Positions 1-11,994 of a stretch of 39,587 nucleotides of DNA are shown piece after piece (the stretch's first letter is position 1; each line of letters opens with the position of its first letter). The notes beneath the pieces were generated by a model that ran no database searches, was not told the DNA's origin, and was given only the letters and a program-made list of their open reading frames with translations. The DNA is from Pelargonium nanum. Taxonomy: Eukaryota > Streptophyta > Magnoliopsida > Geraniales > Geraniaceae. A program made the position numbers and the translations under genes. The stretch spans positions 1-39,587 of the forward strand of contig JAYMTF010000332.1 of the NCBI GenBank assembly GCA_036897485.1. The letters are read 5' to 3'.

Positions 1-1465
1 TTTTTAAACCGATTTAAATGGTTCAACAACTAATTTGGTCGGTGATCAGTTCAAATTTGTAATCCGATTTAATTGGTTCAACAACTAATTTGGTCGGTGA
101 TTGATAGTAAAATTATAAACCACAATAACCTATTTTGAATGGCCTCCTCAAATATTTGTGGTTTGTATTCACATGTACCCATTGTTATTTTAATACATAT
201 TGGTTTTCAAATGTAACTTGTGTTTTTTGTGTACAACATAAATCCATCAGATCGTATAATATAAGAAAGCAAAGAAAGCAAAGAAGAAAGCAGAGAAGCA
301 AAGAAGGAAGCAAAGAAGAGAGAAAGAGGAGAAGCATTTGAGAGAGCAAAGAAGAGAGCAAGCGAAGAAGCAAAGAAGAGAGCAAAGTATAGCTGATGTG
401 GATTGGGAGAAATCAATTGAAAATGGGTATTATTGATATTCTGCTGCACAGGGAAGACGTTCAGTCAGACTCGCCAACTTTGAGTACTTTAGACTTGTTG
501 ATATAGTCTTGTGAACATATCAAATGTGGTAAATATTTCTGCTTGTTCTGTATAGACTTGTCTTAGTTTTGCTGAAGCTCTAGTCCATCTTTGTCAACTT
601 AGTTTGCGTTAGGCATGTTGATATACTTGATGTTCCGTACGTCTAGGCATGTTGATATACTTGATGTTCTGTTCGTCCTAGCTTTGTTTACAATTTGGTA
701 TAACACTCTTTTACATGCTGTTATCCTCTTTTATCTGGAACTTAGATTTTGTTTGTTAATGTTTCTGATTGCTAGTATTGTTTATTTTGTTTGCCGTTTT
801 CCTTGTATGTTATGAGCTTAATGTTTGCATCTTACAAACTTATCACATGCCTGATTTATTTCTTTTTAAATTTGAATAAACCTCTGAACCCTGATTGAAT
901 GACCAGGGAGGCATCTTACAAACTTATCACATGCTGATTTATTTCTCTCTTTAAATTTGAATAAACCTTTATAAGGTGGGTTAAAGACTATTGAGATCAT
1001 TTATGGGCTGCACTACACATTGAAAGGGGAAGGAAAATTTTGAAAATGTTAGGTTCCAATATTTATATGATATGTTGATATACACATTTTGTTGATTATT
1101 TGTGCTTAGTTTTGATAACTTTGAGGGTTAATCTAAAATAAAATGAAATCAACATGTAATATTACAATTAGAGTTGATTTTATTTTTTCTGAACTTATAA
1201 TTATAAAATATTATTGTTTATAACTTATAATTATGAAATATTATTGTTTATATTTGTTTCACATGGTTTTTTAATTACTTTTTTATAAACAAAAAATTAA
1301 AATATTAGAATATAAAGGATTCGGTTTGGTAACTTAAAGCTGAACCGGTTATATGGGTGATTAAACTGATTGACTAGTCAAATATTTGGTTGTGGACTGT
1401 GGTTCGGTTGGTTTAAACTTCCTTGGTTAATTTTATCATGGTGGTCAAACACATTGAAGTTAACC
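1..1465. other. AT-rich intergenic region with short tandem repeats
   Basis: No gene is supported here. The first 110 bases hold two copies of a roughly 55-bp unit containing the words ggttcaacaac and tttggtcggtgat. A purine-rich stretch at about 264-388 is built from variants of gcaaagaagagag and is low complexity; its open frames in both directions are a composition artefact. Local duplications occur at about 611-671 (a 33-bp unit with ggcatgttgatatacttgatg), 826-968 (two copies of gcatcttacaaacttatcacatg plus following sequence) and 1190-1250 (about 30 bp). Words such as gaaccggtt at 1340-1430 recall decayed transposon ends, but no element boundary can be drawn. Confidence 0.6.
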
Positions 1466-2356
1466 AACAAGACTATAGTTGGGAGTCCCAGAAAGCAAAA
1501 CGTAGAACAATTTGAAGTTAACCAACAATACAAGCGGTTTTAACTGGTTCAATATCTAAATATATATATAGTCAAATGAGTTTCTCATGGGGATTTTCAT
1601 TGTCACAACAAAATTCTGATCCCAAGCATCACCAGTTAAGTTTAAATGCCACTATGGTTGGTGAAGACTATGACCTAAAACTATTATATCTCACCAATTA
1701 CGTCAAGAAGATCATCGACTTCCTGCCTCAAAGCTGTGATTTTCTGCTGCTGCAAAGCAACCCTATTCTCGATTTCCCTTCCACTGGATTTTTTCTCGTA
1801 AGCATCTACTACTGTAGAGTGTTTCATCATTAGTTTTTCTTGAAGTTCTCTCTCTTTGGCCACTAGCTCCTCCACCTGGATGCAGCCAATATCAATAAGT
1901 TATTGTAATTGAAGGTACGGTTGATGCACAGCAAAAGTATTAGAAGCAAAATTATAACGTTGCAATAAACATCAAACATTTTATGAGATCAATAGCAACT
2001 TGAACTGAACAGCAATTGAACCTTGGCAAGTATATGAGAGGCCTGAGGAAAAGTTTGCAAGAAAGCCAGCAACGGCTTTAGAAAGCTCTTTCAACGAACC
2101 ATCAGCTGCTTTGCGAGCTGCTTTACAAGCTTGGACATCCCTCGTCCTAGAAAGATCGCGCAAAGATGCTTCAAGTTTGTCATGTACACTTAAGCATTGG
2201 TTAACAACATTCTGGACCAGCTGAATTGTTGCCAGCACCTGAAATTGTGTAAATCAAAGCACATAATTTTGAATAATTCTTTTATGATTGAAAATAACAA
2301 ACTAAGATTTGACAAGAGTATCCGACTTACCTCATCCCACTGCTGTTTTGCCAAAT
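1466..2356 (-). pseudogene. OST1 (ribophorin I) 3'-end duplicate, truncated and frameshifted
   Basis: This segment is a close copy of 6193-7071, the 3' end of the intact OST1 gene further right. It keeps the last codons of exon 8 (ending QQWDE), exon 9, exon 10 with its stop, both intervening introns and the 3' flank, so it arose by DNA duplication and not by retroposition. The exon 10 copy is fully open and ends LLDVIGEI. The exon 9 copy lacks 8 bases near 2068, where the intact gene reads ggctttagctcctttgaaag. This shifts the frame after KELSK and destroys the coding sequence. The intron copy also carries about 15 extra bases near 1940. No upstream OST1 exons are present: homology stops at 2356 inside exon 8, where OEP21-like sequence begins. 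Divergence looks like a few percent by eye. Confidence 0.88.
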
Positions 2357-3120
2357 GAGTACTAAATAGGGATTATATCGATCCCAACTTTGAGCCTAAC
2401 ATCTTGGTCTTACTGAAAATTCAATATGCTCCAGGAAACCTCAGCGGCTCCTCTTGACTTCCACTGTCATAATAGTAGAACTGTGTTATGAGCATGCGGA
2501 AATGAAACATCAGTAAAAACACCAAGGAACTATACTAGATCAACAATACAGCAGGGTAAGTTCATTACAAGATGACACCGTTAAGAAAATTATGGTGGTG
2601 AACTACGAATAAAGGCTAGATAAGGCTATAATCATTAGATCCATATCGACATGATCATCAATTCTCCCTAGTCAATCACATCTATAACTAGTATTCAGCA
2701 CAAAAGAGAAATTACCTCAGTAAAATCTTTGACAACATTACATCGCCCCTTTATATTGAAGCTCACCAAGCCATCAGCTGCCACAGGAAAGGCCTTTTTT
2801 CCACGTACACTATACTGAAGCTTGCTACTTTTATCGAATTGCAATCCAACTCCAAGACTTGCACGCAACTATAGTAATACACAATTTAAATGAAAAGAAA
2901 AAGGATTAGCCTGTGAAATGCTCTTAGGATCCAGTGTCAGTAAAGGTTGAATGCATACATATGGGTAGAAGTGTCTTATCAGCTCAGTAACAAAAGTTGG
3001 AGCTCCAACTTTCGTATCGAGTTAAATACCCTAATGCTCCCTCAATTCTTGTTGGTGCCTAAGAATCTGTATGGCTGCTAAGAAAATGCATGTCAAAAGA
3101 TTTAAGAGCGCAGTCAATTG
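2357..3120 (-). pseudogene. OEP21 (chloroplast outer envelope pore protein 21) relic
   Basis: Reverse-strand translation gives three decayed exons resembling OEP21, a beta-barrel anion channel of the plastid outer envelope. The first, about 3120-2960, contains DTKVGAPTFVTELIRHFYPY but has stop codons just upstream and a degenerate N-terminus. The second, 2868-2716, is open for 51 codons and includes ASLGVGLQFDKSSKLQYSVR and DGLVSFNIKGRC. The third starts at 2463 with WKSRGAAEVSWSILNFQ, then has TAA at 2412-2410 where the family has lysine, and continues DQDVRLKVG before ending near PYL at about 2360. GT and AG junctions flank the introns, so this is a genomic copy. The last part of OEP21 is missing and replaced by the OST1 fragment. 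Family assignment rests on remembered OEP21 sequence. Confidence 0.8.
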
Positions 3121-4326
3121 TGGCTGCAATTGGGGTCGTGAAAAGTGAAAATCAAACTTCTACAAAAATATTGGGAAAGAGAAAATAGAAGACAAGCCGA
3201 TTTCTTCACCTTCCCTACAATTTCTCAGGAACCAAAAAGTAAAGTAAAATGTACAAAATAAAGAAAATAATCTGAAACAATTAGTAGAACAAAACCTACT
3301 TCACAATCACAAATACCATAACCCACAAAATCCAATTTGCTACAACAAAAATTCCAACAAATAGCACAAAACCAAGTCACCGTTATCATCTAAATAGACA
3401 TATACATTCACATTTCTATATACATATGCACATAACACCGACTTCAAACAGAGACAATAAAGGCACTTCAAACAGAGACAACCACGTGGTAAGGCCTCTT
3501 ACCAATCCTTTGATTTCAGGTGAACAGCGTACACAAGCAACTTCAAACAAGGTACTTTTCTGACCTGATTGAATAGAGTCATCACAAACAATAGTCTAAT
3601 TGAGAAGAAGCAGAAATGGGAGCGTAAAAACGAGAGAAAGCATAGTCCATTCCATAAATAACCTATTATATATATTCTTTACAATATATAGTCCATTCCA
3701 TAAATAACACACCATATCAACATTGCCAAGACCGGTACAAGCTCCAGAAGTCCCATAGTTCAAACCTTAAACAGTTCAGTCTTATATTACCTCAGCTAAA
3801 ACTACCCCAACTATTGGCCCAATTACCGACATTTGTAACCTTCACCTTAAGGTTTTCAAGCATTTTTCGAGTCTAACATTCAGTGCATATAACGCAAATG
3901 ATTGTATAGCTAACCCAACTTCAAGGAAATACTTTTATTGAAAGAAAAACAATATATGAAATCACCCTCCACTTCAACCATCCAGCACTAATCATGTATC
4001 TAACATCCTATTTATTTCATATAGTAATACATGAACCTGCAACAAAATTTCATTATAAAAGAAGCTAACAATCCCATGTAAATTGTCAAATTGAAGCATG
4101 TCCAACAGTTGATGCATGAGAGCTACAAGTTAAGTATTCGAATGGAGCAAAAAAAGTTACGGAATTGCAAGGTAATATATAAATATCACATAAATAAGAT
4201 TGTTATATTAATACCAACACCAAGAGAGAGATATTCCTAAAACTTGTAGAATAAGATAAGTTTATAAATACTGCCAAGTGCTATCTAACTAAACCACTAA
4301 AAAGATAAACCCTAGTTAGTAAAATG
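3121..4326. other. Intergenic region, no gene seen
   Basis: The stretch between the OEP21 relic and the kelch gene is AT-rich and has no long open frame on either strand. The part near 3480-3660 could be the old leader or promoter of the OEP21 relic. It contains one palindromic CCACGTGG near 3483, which I do not interpret. A short direct duplication containing tccattccataaata occurs near 3648 and 3693. Confidence 0.5.
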
Positions 4327-5699
4327 TCAGCCCTTTATAACAAAGGAATTGTATATATCAACGGAACCAACATACGATCTTGATCTGAATAAAGCAGAGG
4401 AAATGTTAGGTGCCTCATAGTGATCCGAGTTCAAAGCCCTTTGAACTTGAAATATATCAAAACTGTAATAATAATCTCCTTCTTTGGCAAGCATGACCAT
4501 CCCATCCCCAATTGTTCGAGAACTCTTTACAAAATACACGGTATCCGGTGTCTCGTCCATCTTGATCTTATACTTGCTCTCCAATGTCCCGGTTACAGAA
4601 GAAATGGAAACTTTCACAAATTCACACTCGGGATTGCTTAGTGCAGCAATGTCATCAAAAGCGCAAACATATGAATCCGCAATGTCTATTTTCAAGTTTG
4701 CTTCAAGAAAATGATCAAGTTCATAGTCGGAATTATAAACATCACTACGAGGAGAGCAAAATATGGGATCATCTCGGATGGGAAATGAGCTAGCAAAGGA
4801 ATGAAATTCAAGACTCGAGGCGGATCATTGCACAAAATGAGGTAAATCCTCCTCCATCCCCTGTCGGGTTGAGTGGTGTCGAACGTGAACACACCACCTG
4901 ATTCGAGAGAGATGACCAAGTTGGAACCAACCACAACATGGCTCCTGACTTGGAAATCATCGTTCATATAAAAAGACCGTCGAGACAATGTCTCGAACTT
5001 GGATTCCATGACATAACCTTCAGTAGGGCTTGGGAGAACAGTCCAGGAGTTTGAATGGGGATCGAAGCACTCAAAAAGCCGGCCGTCTATGTCGCAGCTA
5101 AAAGAAAGGGGCATGGCGTAAATCTTACCTCCGATGGTGCAGACTATGGGATTGTACTTCCCGGAATTGAGTTTACAGGACATCTTCACCATCTCCGGAA
5201 AATCTGACAAAGCATCTATGCAGTACATGGCTCTGAGGGGAGATTCGTCGGTCTCAAAATCACCTCCGAAGAGATAAATTTTGGAACCGAGAACAGCAAA
5301 GCTCATGTCAGAAGGACATGGACGATTCCGTTTGAGATTAACCTCCATGGGCTTAGAGAATAGAGGTTGCCATTGCTGTCCGCGAAAACGGAGGTGTCTG
5401 GCGAATCTGCCTAGGGTTAGGGGCCGGCGATGGTTCTTACTTATGCTCCTCAGCTTCTTCTTCTTCTCCTTCTTTCTCTGGCTGCTGGATCTGGACAGAG
5501 AGAAGTCGAACGGACGGCGGCGGATGCTACGGCGGACATGGGTGGCAGAATTCGACCTTGGGAAGTGGCGATTGAGATCTAACTTGTACATTAGGTAACC
5601 CTCATCCTCGTACTCCTCAAGGATGATCAACAATCTCCTTTCCGATTCAACTGCCATAGCAGTGCCTCCATCGGAGTGCCGCCTCCGTCGATTTTCCAT
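4327..5699 (-). pseudogene. Kelch-repeat protein gene with a one-base frameshift
   Basis: A single-exon reading frame starts at ATG 5699. Its N-terminal part is basic, with RRRR and KKEKKKK clusters around residues 60-85. It is followed by two recognisable kelch-type blades: SFAVLGSKIYLFGGDF near residue 135, and a block with GGKIYAM, then FDPHSNSWTVLPSP, near 190-230. No F-box is evident. At about 4812 the frame breaks: the first frame runs on into unrelated sequence and stops at 4692, while the other frame carries the continuation (LEFHSFASSFPIRDD, later FVKVSISSVTGTLESKYK) to a stop at 4327. The pattern equals one missing base. The rejoined product would be about 456 residues. The protein otherwise has no other breaks, so this may be a young pseudogene, or a sequencing or assembly error. 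Beta-propeller kelch proteins in plants usually mediate protein contacts; no specific function can be assigned. Confidence 0.72.
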
Positions 5700-6405
5700 T
5701 GCCTTGTGATAGAAGGTATCGTAGCAATACTCAATTACTATTATGTACCTTGTTTACAAATCCCTAATATTTCTGTATTGCCTCTAATGAGTGATTAAAC
5801 AAAATCAAATTTGAAAGATAATCGAATATATAAATTAATGGATACAGGCGAATATATAAATTAATGGATACAGGCGTGGGTGGGTATGGATGTAAATTGC
5901 AGATGTGGCATCACCTGATTAGCCATGAATTATTGGCCGAGACTATCATGGCTGAGTCTTTTTTCTCTGAAAGGCTTTTAATTAGAATTATGATGTGTAA
6001 AATTTGTAAGCTTGTTGTGGTAGCTAAGATGTGTGACTCGAAATATGAACAAAATTTTATCAGGTATGAGCAGCGATAAGCTAATTTGGTATGATATTGT
6101 GGTTCCAGAAACACAATATTACCAACAATATAGATACATTCACATCTAGAGAATGGGAATAGCCAAACTCATAGTGTCAAAGTTGAAACACAAACAAGAC
6201 TATAGTTGAGAGTCCCAGAAAGCAAAACGTAGAAGAAATTGAAGTAAACCAACAATACAAGCGGTTTTAACTGTCCAATAACTAAATATATAGTCAACTG
6301 AGTTTCTCATGGGGATATTCATTGTCACAACAAAATTCTGATCCCAAGCATCACCAGTTAAGTTTAAATGTCACTATGGTTGGTGAAGACTATGACCTAA
6401 AACTA
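5700..6405. other. Spacer between kelch gene and OST1 3' end
   Basis: This holds the kelch gene's promoter side and the OST1 3' untranslated and flanking region. A perfect 26-bp tandem duplication lies at 5823-5874 (unit begins cgaatatataaatt). From 6193 rightwards the sequence is shared with the relic at 1466-2356. No coding sequence is supported. Confidence 0.6.
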
Positions 6406-9400
6406 TTATATCTCACCAATTACGTCAAGAAGATCATCGACTTCCTGCCTCAAAGCTGTGATTTTCTGCTGCTGTAAAGCAACCCTATTCTCGATCTCCC
6501 TTCCACTAGATTTTTTCTCGTAAGCATCTACTACTGTAGAGTGTTTCATCATTAGTTTCTCTTGAAGTTCTCTCTCCTTGGCCACCAGCTCCTCCACCTG
6601 GATGCAGCCAATATCAATTAGATATTGTAATTGAAGGGACGGTTGATACACAGCAAAAGTATAATGTTGCAATAAACATCAAACATTTTATGAGATCAAT
6701 AGCAACTTGAACTAAACAGCAATTGAACCTTGGCAAGTATATGAGAGGCCTGAGGAGAAGTTTGCAAGAAAGCCAGCAAGGGCTTTAGCTCCTTTGAAAG
6801 CTCTTTCAACAAACCATCAGCTGCTTTGCGAGCTGCTTTACATGCTTGGACATCCCCCGTCCTAGAAAGATCGCGCAAAGATGCTTCGAGTTTGTCATGT
6901 ACACTTAAGCATTGGTTAATAACATTCTGGACCAGCTGAATTGTAGCCAGCACCTGAAATTGTGCAAATCAAAGCACACAATTTTGATTAACTCTTTTAT
7001 GATTGAAAATAACAAACAAAGATTTGACGAGAGTATCTGACATACCTCATCCCACTGCTGTTTTGCCAAATATGCAGCAGATGACTTGGATATGGACATG
7101 TCAGCATGCATGTATACAATGCAGGAAATAAAAAGGAAGAAAAATCCCAAAATCAACATCAATGGCTCCCTAAGCATTGAAAAGGTGCTGAACTTGTAAT
7201 AGACCTGAAAATTTAAGCCACAAATCATGCAACATGAACCTCCATGACAACTATGAGAGAAGGGAAACATTTAGTACAATTGAATGCAACAAGTAGAAAT
7301 AGTGTAATACTGTAATACAAAATAAATTACAGAAAAGTAATCAAGCACGGTCCTGATTTATTACTAAACAGAAAAACTCCTCTTTTCATCTTAGGAATAT
7401 TTTCCTTATTTCTCAAGGCCTTAGAAAAACAGGAAATTGTCATTTGGAATCTAGGGCCGACCATAACAGCTAAGGCTATATATTTTAAGCAATATCACGT
7501 AACAGTTTGTATATAGACAAGATGCTCGACTAAAATACTGCCACTAGTGAATTGAAAAGAGGGGACAGGAGATACCTGGAAAAACTGATTGTGCTCAGGC
7601 ACTACATTGTTCTTCTCTAGCACAACTACTGGTCTACCAGCAAGATCCAAGTGAGATAGTTTTGTCTGCGCCAAATCAATTTAAGCACTGTAAATAAAAA
7701 AAGAAAAGCCTGCAGACTGATAGGAGAGATGAAAGCAAGCACAAATTCAAATAATGAAAGTGCGCAACGAAAGTAGTTATCTGATGATTGCAGACAAGAA
7801 ATGATCATGGGATGACTAAAGAAAACAGAACATGAACATGAAATACCTCTTCCCACTGTTTAACAGGAAATGGAGTAGACACAGAAATATCTCCAGAGCC
7901 CTCGGGCAAAACAACCTGCAGCCCAGAAGTACCAGGTCAATAATTCAGAGAAATACCATTTCTTTTGTATAATATTTAACTGCAAGTATACCATTAGGAC
8001 TTCGTAGCAACAAAACACGATCTAAACTAGGGAAATAATGGATAAAACAAGTCCAATTCAATGTAGTAATTCAAAAAAGGTTAACTTTGTAGAGTAAAAG
8101 GTGCAAACTTGTAAAGATGCACAAGAACATATGTTGAAAGCAGAACATGTCATGGCAGCAATTAACAGAACAAACGACGAAAATGTCCAGAACAGAATGT
8201 CAGAATCACAACTTTAGCTTTAGATCACTAAGATCATAAATATAACCGTGCTACCAAAAATTAGTCTAAGATTCTCTCAAGAAGAGAACTCAAGCCCTTT
8301 AACTGGGGCACACGCAATGGACTTTCATGTGTACCAAATCTTATTTCATATTTGCTCCAGGTCTAAGTCTGCATAAATACTCATACCAAATAAAAATGGC
8401 TAAAAATAACTCTAAAAAATAGATCATTAATACTCACCTCACAGGATTTTCCAGCTATGTATAGTAGGAAAATGAGTATGAGGTTTTTATGTTCATTAAC
8501 TTTTTAACACTAAGTAAGAAAAGCTTTCCTTTCAAAATATGTTTCCACATTACCTAAGAAAGTTAAAAGAAAACTTCCAACAAGAAAATGGTAATCTCAT
8601 ATCCTACTTGCCCCATGCTACCACCAAGCTTGTGCAAGGTATGGCCAAAAAGGAATATCAAGGTAAATCAGATATTTAATATCAAAGATTATTAACATGT
8701 TACTTACCTTCATAAAAAGAGTTTCAATGACCACGTCATTCATTGGGCAACCAAATGTGAAGTTAAGGAAACGCTTTCCCTCTGACTCAAATAAGAAGTC
8801 CTGAAGTGGCAAGCCATATCCAATCGTAAAAGCAGTTCTCCAACCACCAAACACTGGATACCTAGGTTCGATTACCAGTTGTGTCTGCAATCAGAAAAGT
8901 GAGTGAAATTGGAAATAATAATCTCAATGCATTATCCAGATTAGTCAAATTATTCACCTTTTTAGAATCACCCCACAGCTGTGATGTTGAAATATTTCCA
9001 ATATCATCCCTATAGTAGATAGAATGAGCTCTAGGTGGCAGTTCAGCTACAAGGTGCTTAAAAGCTGACGCACCTCTTAAATGGGGTCTAGCTTGATATT
9101 CAAGCCTGCAAGATAAAGAAATACCAGAATCAAGAACCCAACAAGTATAGTAATCACGAAGACTGTAGGGGCATAAAGATAGGTATTAACTGACCTGGAA
9201 AACTCCCCCTTGCTTCGAGCACCTGCATGGACAAGCTTGTAATGCTCTGTTACCTGCACATTGCCCCAATGAGAAATTTCTACTTCTCTCACCAGCTCTT
9301 CAGCAACCGCAAAGGGTTGGTTGCTTTCAAAATGAACGGCTATGGGTGTGTATGAGAAGGAAGGAAGATTCTCATAAGGACCGTATTTGATTTCTGAACC

Positions 9401-10858
9401 CTGAACCTTAGTGCTCTCTAGTCTTGTATAAGATTCAAGTCTTGCATCTGGCAATTTAATACTCAATGACTGGACCTTAACTGGATAAGGAGTCAGAAAA
9501 TATGCACTATCCTGGAAAACTAACAGTTGAATATCAGCCTGAGTAATTTCCTCTGGATATGGTCTCAGTGAGTGGGTAAATACAGCCAAAACATCCAAAG
9601 TCAGGCTTTCCCCAACACCCAGTCCTCCCTTGGGTAAAGATACTGCATAGAAGTTCAAGGCTGGAGGCATTCCTTTAGGGTAAACTTCTTCAATAGGGAG
9701 AATTGCAGTCCGTACTTTTGCTTTCCCTTTCCCTTCAATGGGTGTTGCCGTCAAATAGGCCAAGTTTTTGGCTTGATGATCCGGAAATGCCAATAAAATC
9801 TCTGATACTGTATCAGTTCCTGCATTCTCCACCTGCAAGCCAGGCCATCGAAACCCGATTTACAAATGAATTAAGGTTTTCAAATTGCATAGTTCTCGTA
9901 CAATTTCATAGTAGATAGAAACTACTGTACTTGTTTATAAAGTATTCATAGTGAGTTCCCATTGTTTAACTTTAAGCATATACATGAAGAAAAAAGATCA
10001 TAAGAGACATAAAATAGGCACCTTTATAGTTGATGTGGATCGTACAACCTGTGATTTCAAATCAACCTGCAATAAGAACCAAATCAGCAAGGATGTCATG
10101 ATTCAAGATGAACTGATATTCATATCCAGCTAGGTGGCTGCTTTTCAAATTTGCTTCCATCCAAAACCGGAAAGAATATTTACCATTTAAAAAAAATGTC
10201 ATCTGATGAGAAGTGTTTTTGTCTTCTCACACACAAATAAGAACTTAGTACCTCATGTCCATGCTTATTAGAAAAAAACACTCTGCACTAATTATAGAAT
10301 TTGTTTACAGTTAATGTAGAAAGACTTTATAAATTCAACAATGGAGACCATTATGCATTTAGAAGCCCTCAATTTGAGGGCTTCAGGCCAATTGAACCCA
10401 ATATTTATAGCCAAAAACATTGACCCCACTCACATTCTCAGGAAAGTACCCAACACTACCCAATATTTGCACTACACAGAAAATCAATCCCACTAGCGTC
10501 AACACAGCAACAAAAAAAATCCCTCCGTCCCAAATTAACTGATCAAAACCAATTACAAATAGGTTTATACTTCGTGTTTGCAAAGAGTTGATATGGAAGA
10601 GTACATCTCTAACGAACAGGACCGAAAGTAGCTCAAAAGTCAAAATTATATGGGAGAAGTGATCAACCGATCAGATTAAATAACCTTGAAAATTGAAAAA
10701 TGCTAGTCAAACAGAAATGAGAAGGTAACGATGTAAATAGCTTCAGAGGTTGAGAAGAAACTTACGCGTCGATCAACCCTGGAGAAGATCAGATCGGAGA
10801 ATACAGGCGAAAATAACACAGCAATAGTGAAGAGAAAGAGATCCAGCCTAAACCTCAT
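6406..10858 (-). CDS. OST1: Oligosaccharyltransferase subunit 1 (ribophorin I)
   Basis: Ribophorin I is a subunit of the ER-membrane oligosaccharyltransferase that transfers the dolichol-linked glycan to asparagine in nascent proteins. Ten exons join in frame to 611 aa: 10858-10766, 10066-10022, 9832-9195, 9105-8958, 8884-8708, 7915-7847, 7665-7576, 7204-7046, 6953-6729, 6597-6406; all introns are GT-AG. Residues 1-21 form a hydrophobic signal peptide (MRFRLDLFLF onward). The lumenal body includes EPRYPVFGGWRTAFTIGYG and FGCPMNDVVIETLFMK. A membrane segment lies at about 434-453 (PLMLILGFFFLFISC). The cytosolic tail is a lysine- and glutamate-rich coiled-coil-like region ending DVIGEI. Length matches plant OST1 proteins. 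The symbol must not be confused with the kinase OPEN STOMATA 1. The 3' end has a broken duplicate at 1466-2356. Confidence 0.96.
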
Positions 10859-11994
10859 CTTCTCTTCCACGTAATGTAAATTAGGGTTTGAGAGTTGGAG
10901 AAGAAAAATCTCAGCGGCGATACAGATCTAGGAGCGAGCCAAGCAGCTCGAGATAGATTTTGGGCAGATGAAGAGTAGAGTAGCTTGAGCTCACCACTGA
11001 TCAAGAGGACTGTGAACGTTTTGGAATTGCAGTGGTTGGGCTTTTGGGCCCACTTAGTTACGGGTTGGGCTTAGCTGGTCCAGTCTGATATTGATGTTGA
11101 AAACTAGGCTGTATTATTTACATGAACAAGAAATATAAACCAGTTTTTCTTTTTTTCTTATCTTAGGCCACCATTAAAATTTAGACATTTTATTCCACAA
11201 GCTCGTGATTGACACATTTGAGATGTTTAACATCTAATCTAATGTTCATTAGTAACTTGAGACCTTTGAGGGAGGATCGAACCCGATAGTTCTTCCCATT
11301 TAAGCAGCCTTATGTTACAAACTGTGCCACAGTTGTTGAGTAAATTTCTTTTTTATTTTATGTATTAGTTCACTCTAAATAGTGTTGTTGACAAAAAATA
11401 CGTGCCAAATATGTAACCAACTGTCAGAAGCAAAATATTAATTGTATGTCAAGAAAACAATCACACCCTCTCTCTAAAGGAAAAGCTATATGTTTTGATG
11501 ATTCCTTACTAATTATGGGTATGTAATGACATTTGGCTAGAATGTTTCTGAGAAAACAGAAGCAGATAAATAGGATAAATCACCCACAATATGAACTCAA
11601 GAGCACCAAAGGTAGTTTTTTTTTTGACATTAGGAATGCAATACTATCAGCAATTATCTGAAAGATTCGAGATTTCGATCCTGTAATGCATAATCGAGAG
11701 AGCAAATAAGGAAAGCGAATTCATTTATCGGCGTAACTTTCTCAATAGAGTACACACTGGTAAATTACATCAAGACTAATGATCTTTTGAATCAGTTTTG
11801 CATGAAAGAAGAAAATGCTAGTTTCTGCACCTACACTATCAAGATTCTGGATTGTTTTCATAAAATGTGAGTGTATGCCCTACCGTATAATGGATCATAT
11901 CCCAGTACGTAGGTCAGGCGGGCTGCTCTTCAAGTTAAGGTTTCATCATTGGTCTCCGGCCTGTTGAGAATGTTTTGATGTGTCTACTATACTG
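10859..11994. other. Intergenic region between OST1 promoter and MLO 3' end
   Basis: OST1 is transcribed leftwards from near 10980-10860, so this holds its promoter and, further right, the MLO 3' untranslated region. A SINE-like element is listed separately. Nothing else coding is seen. Confidence 0.55.
11146..11345 (-). mobile_element. tRNA-derived SINE-like element (probable remnant)
   Basis: On the minus strand the sequence from 11340 downward starts with a tRNA-like head: tgtggcacagtttgtaacat resembles an A box, and ggttcgatcct matches the polymerase III B-box consensus GGTTCRANNCC at nearly every position. About 150 bases further, an A-rich tail (aagataagaaaaaaag) ends near 11146. Target-site duplications are not clear, so the boundaries are approximate. 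Confidence 0.5.

Noticed and set aside
185..449. Overlapping leucine/serine-rich and lysine/arginine-rich open frames
   Set aside because: Both strands are open only because of the purine-rich low-complexity tract; the translations are repetitive and match nothing recognisable.
6905..7270. Apparent 121-residue protein with a membrane segment, and other short open frames inside OST1
   Set aside because: It is OST1 exon 8 read together with its flanking introns; splice sites give the proper exon.
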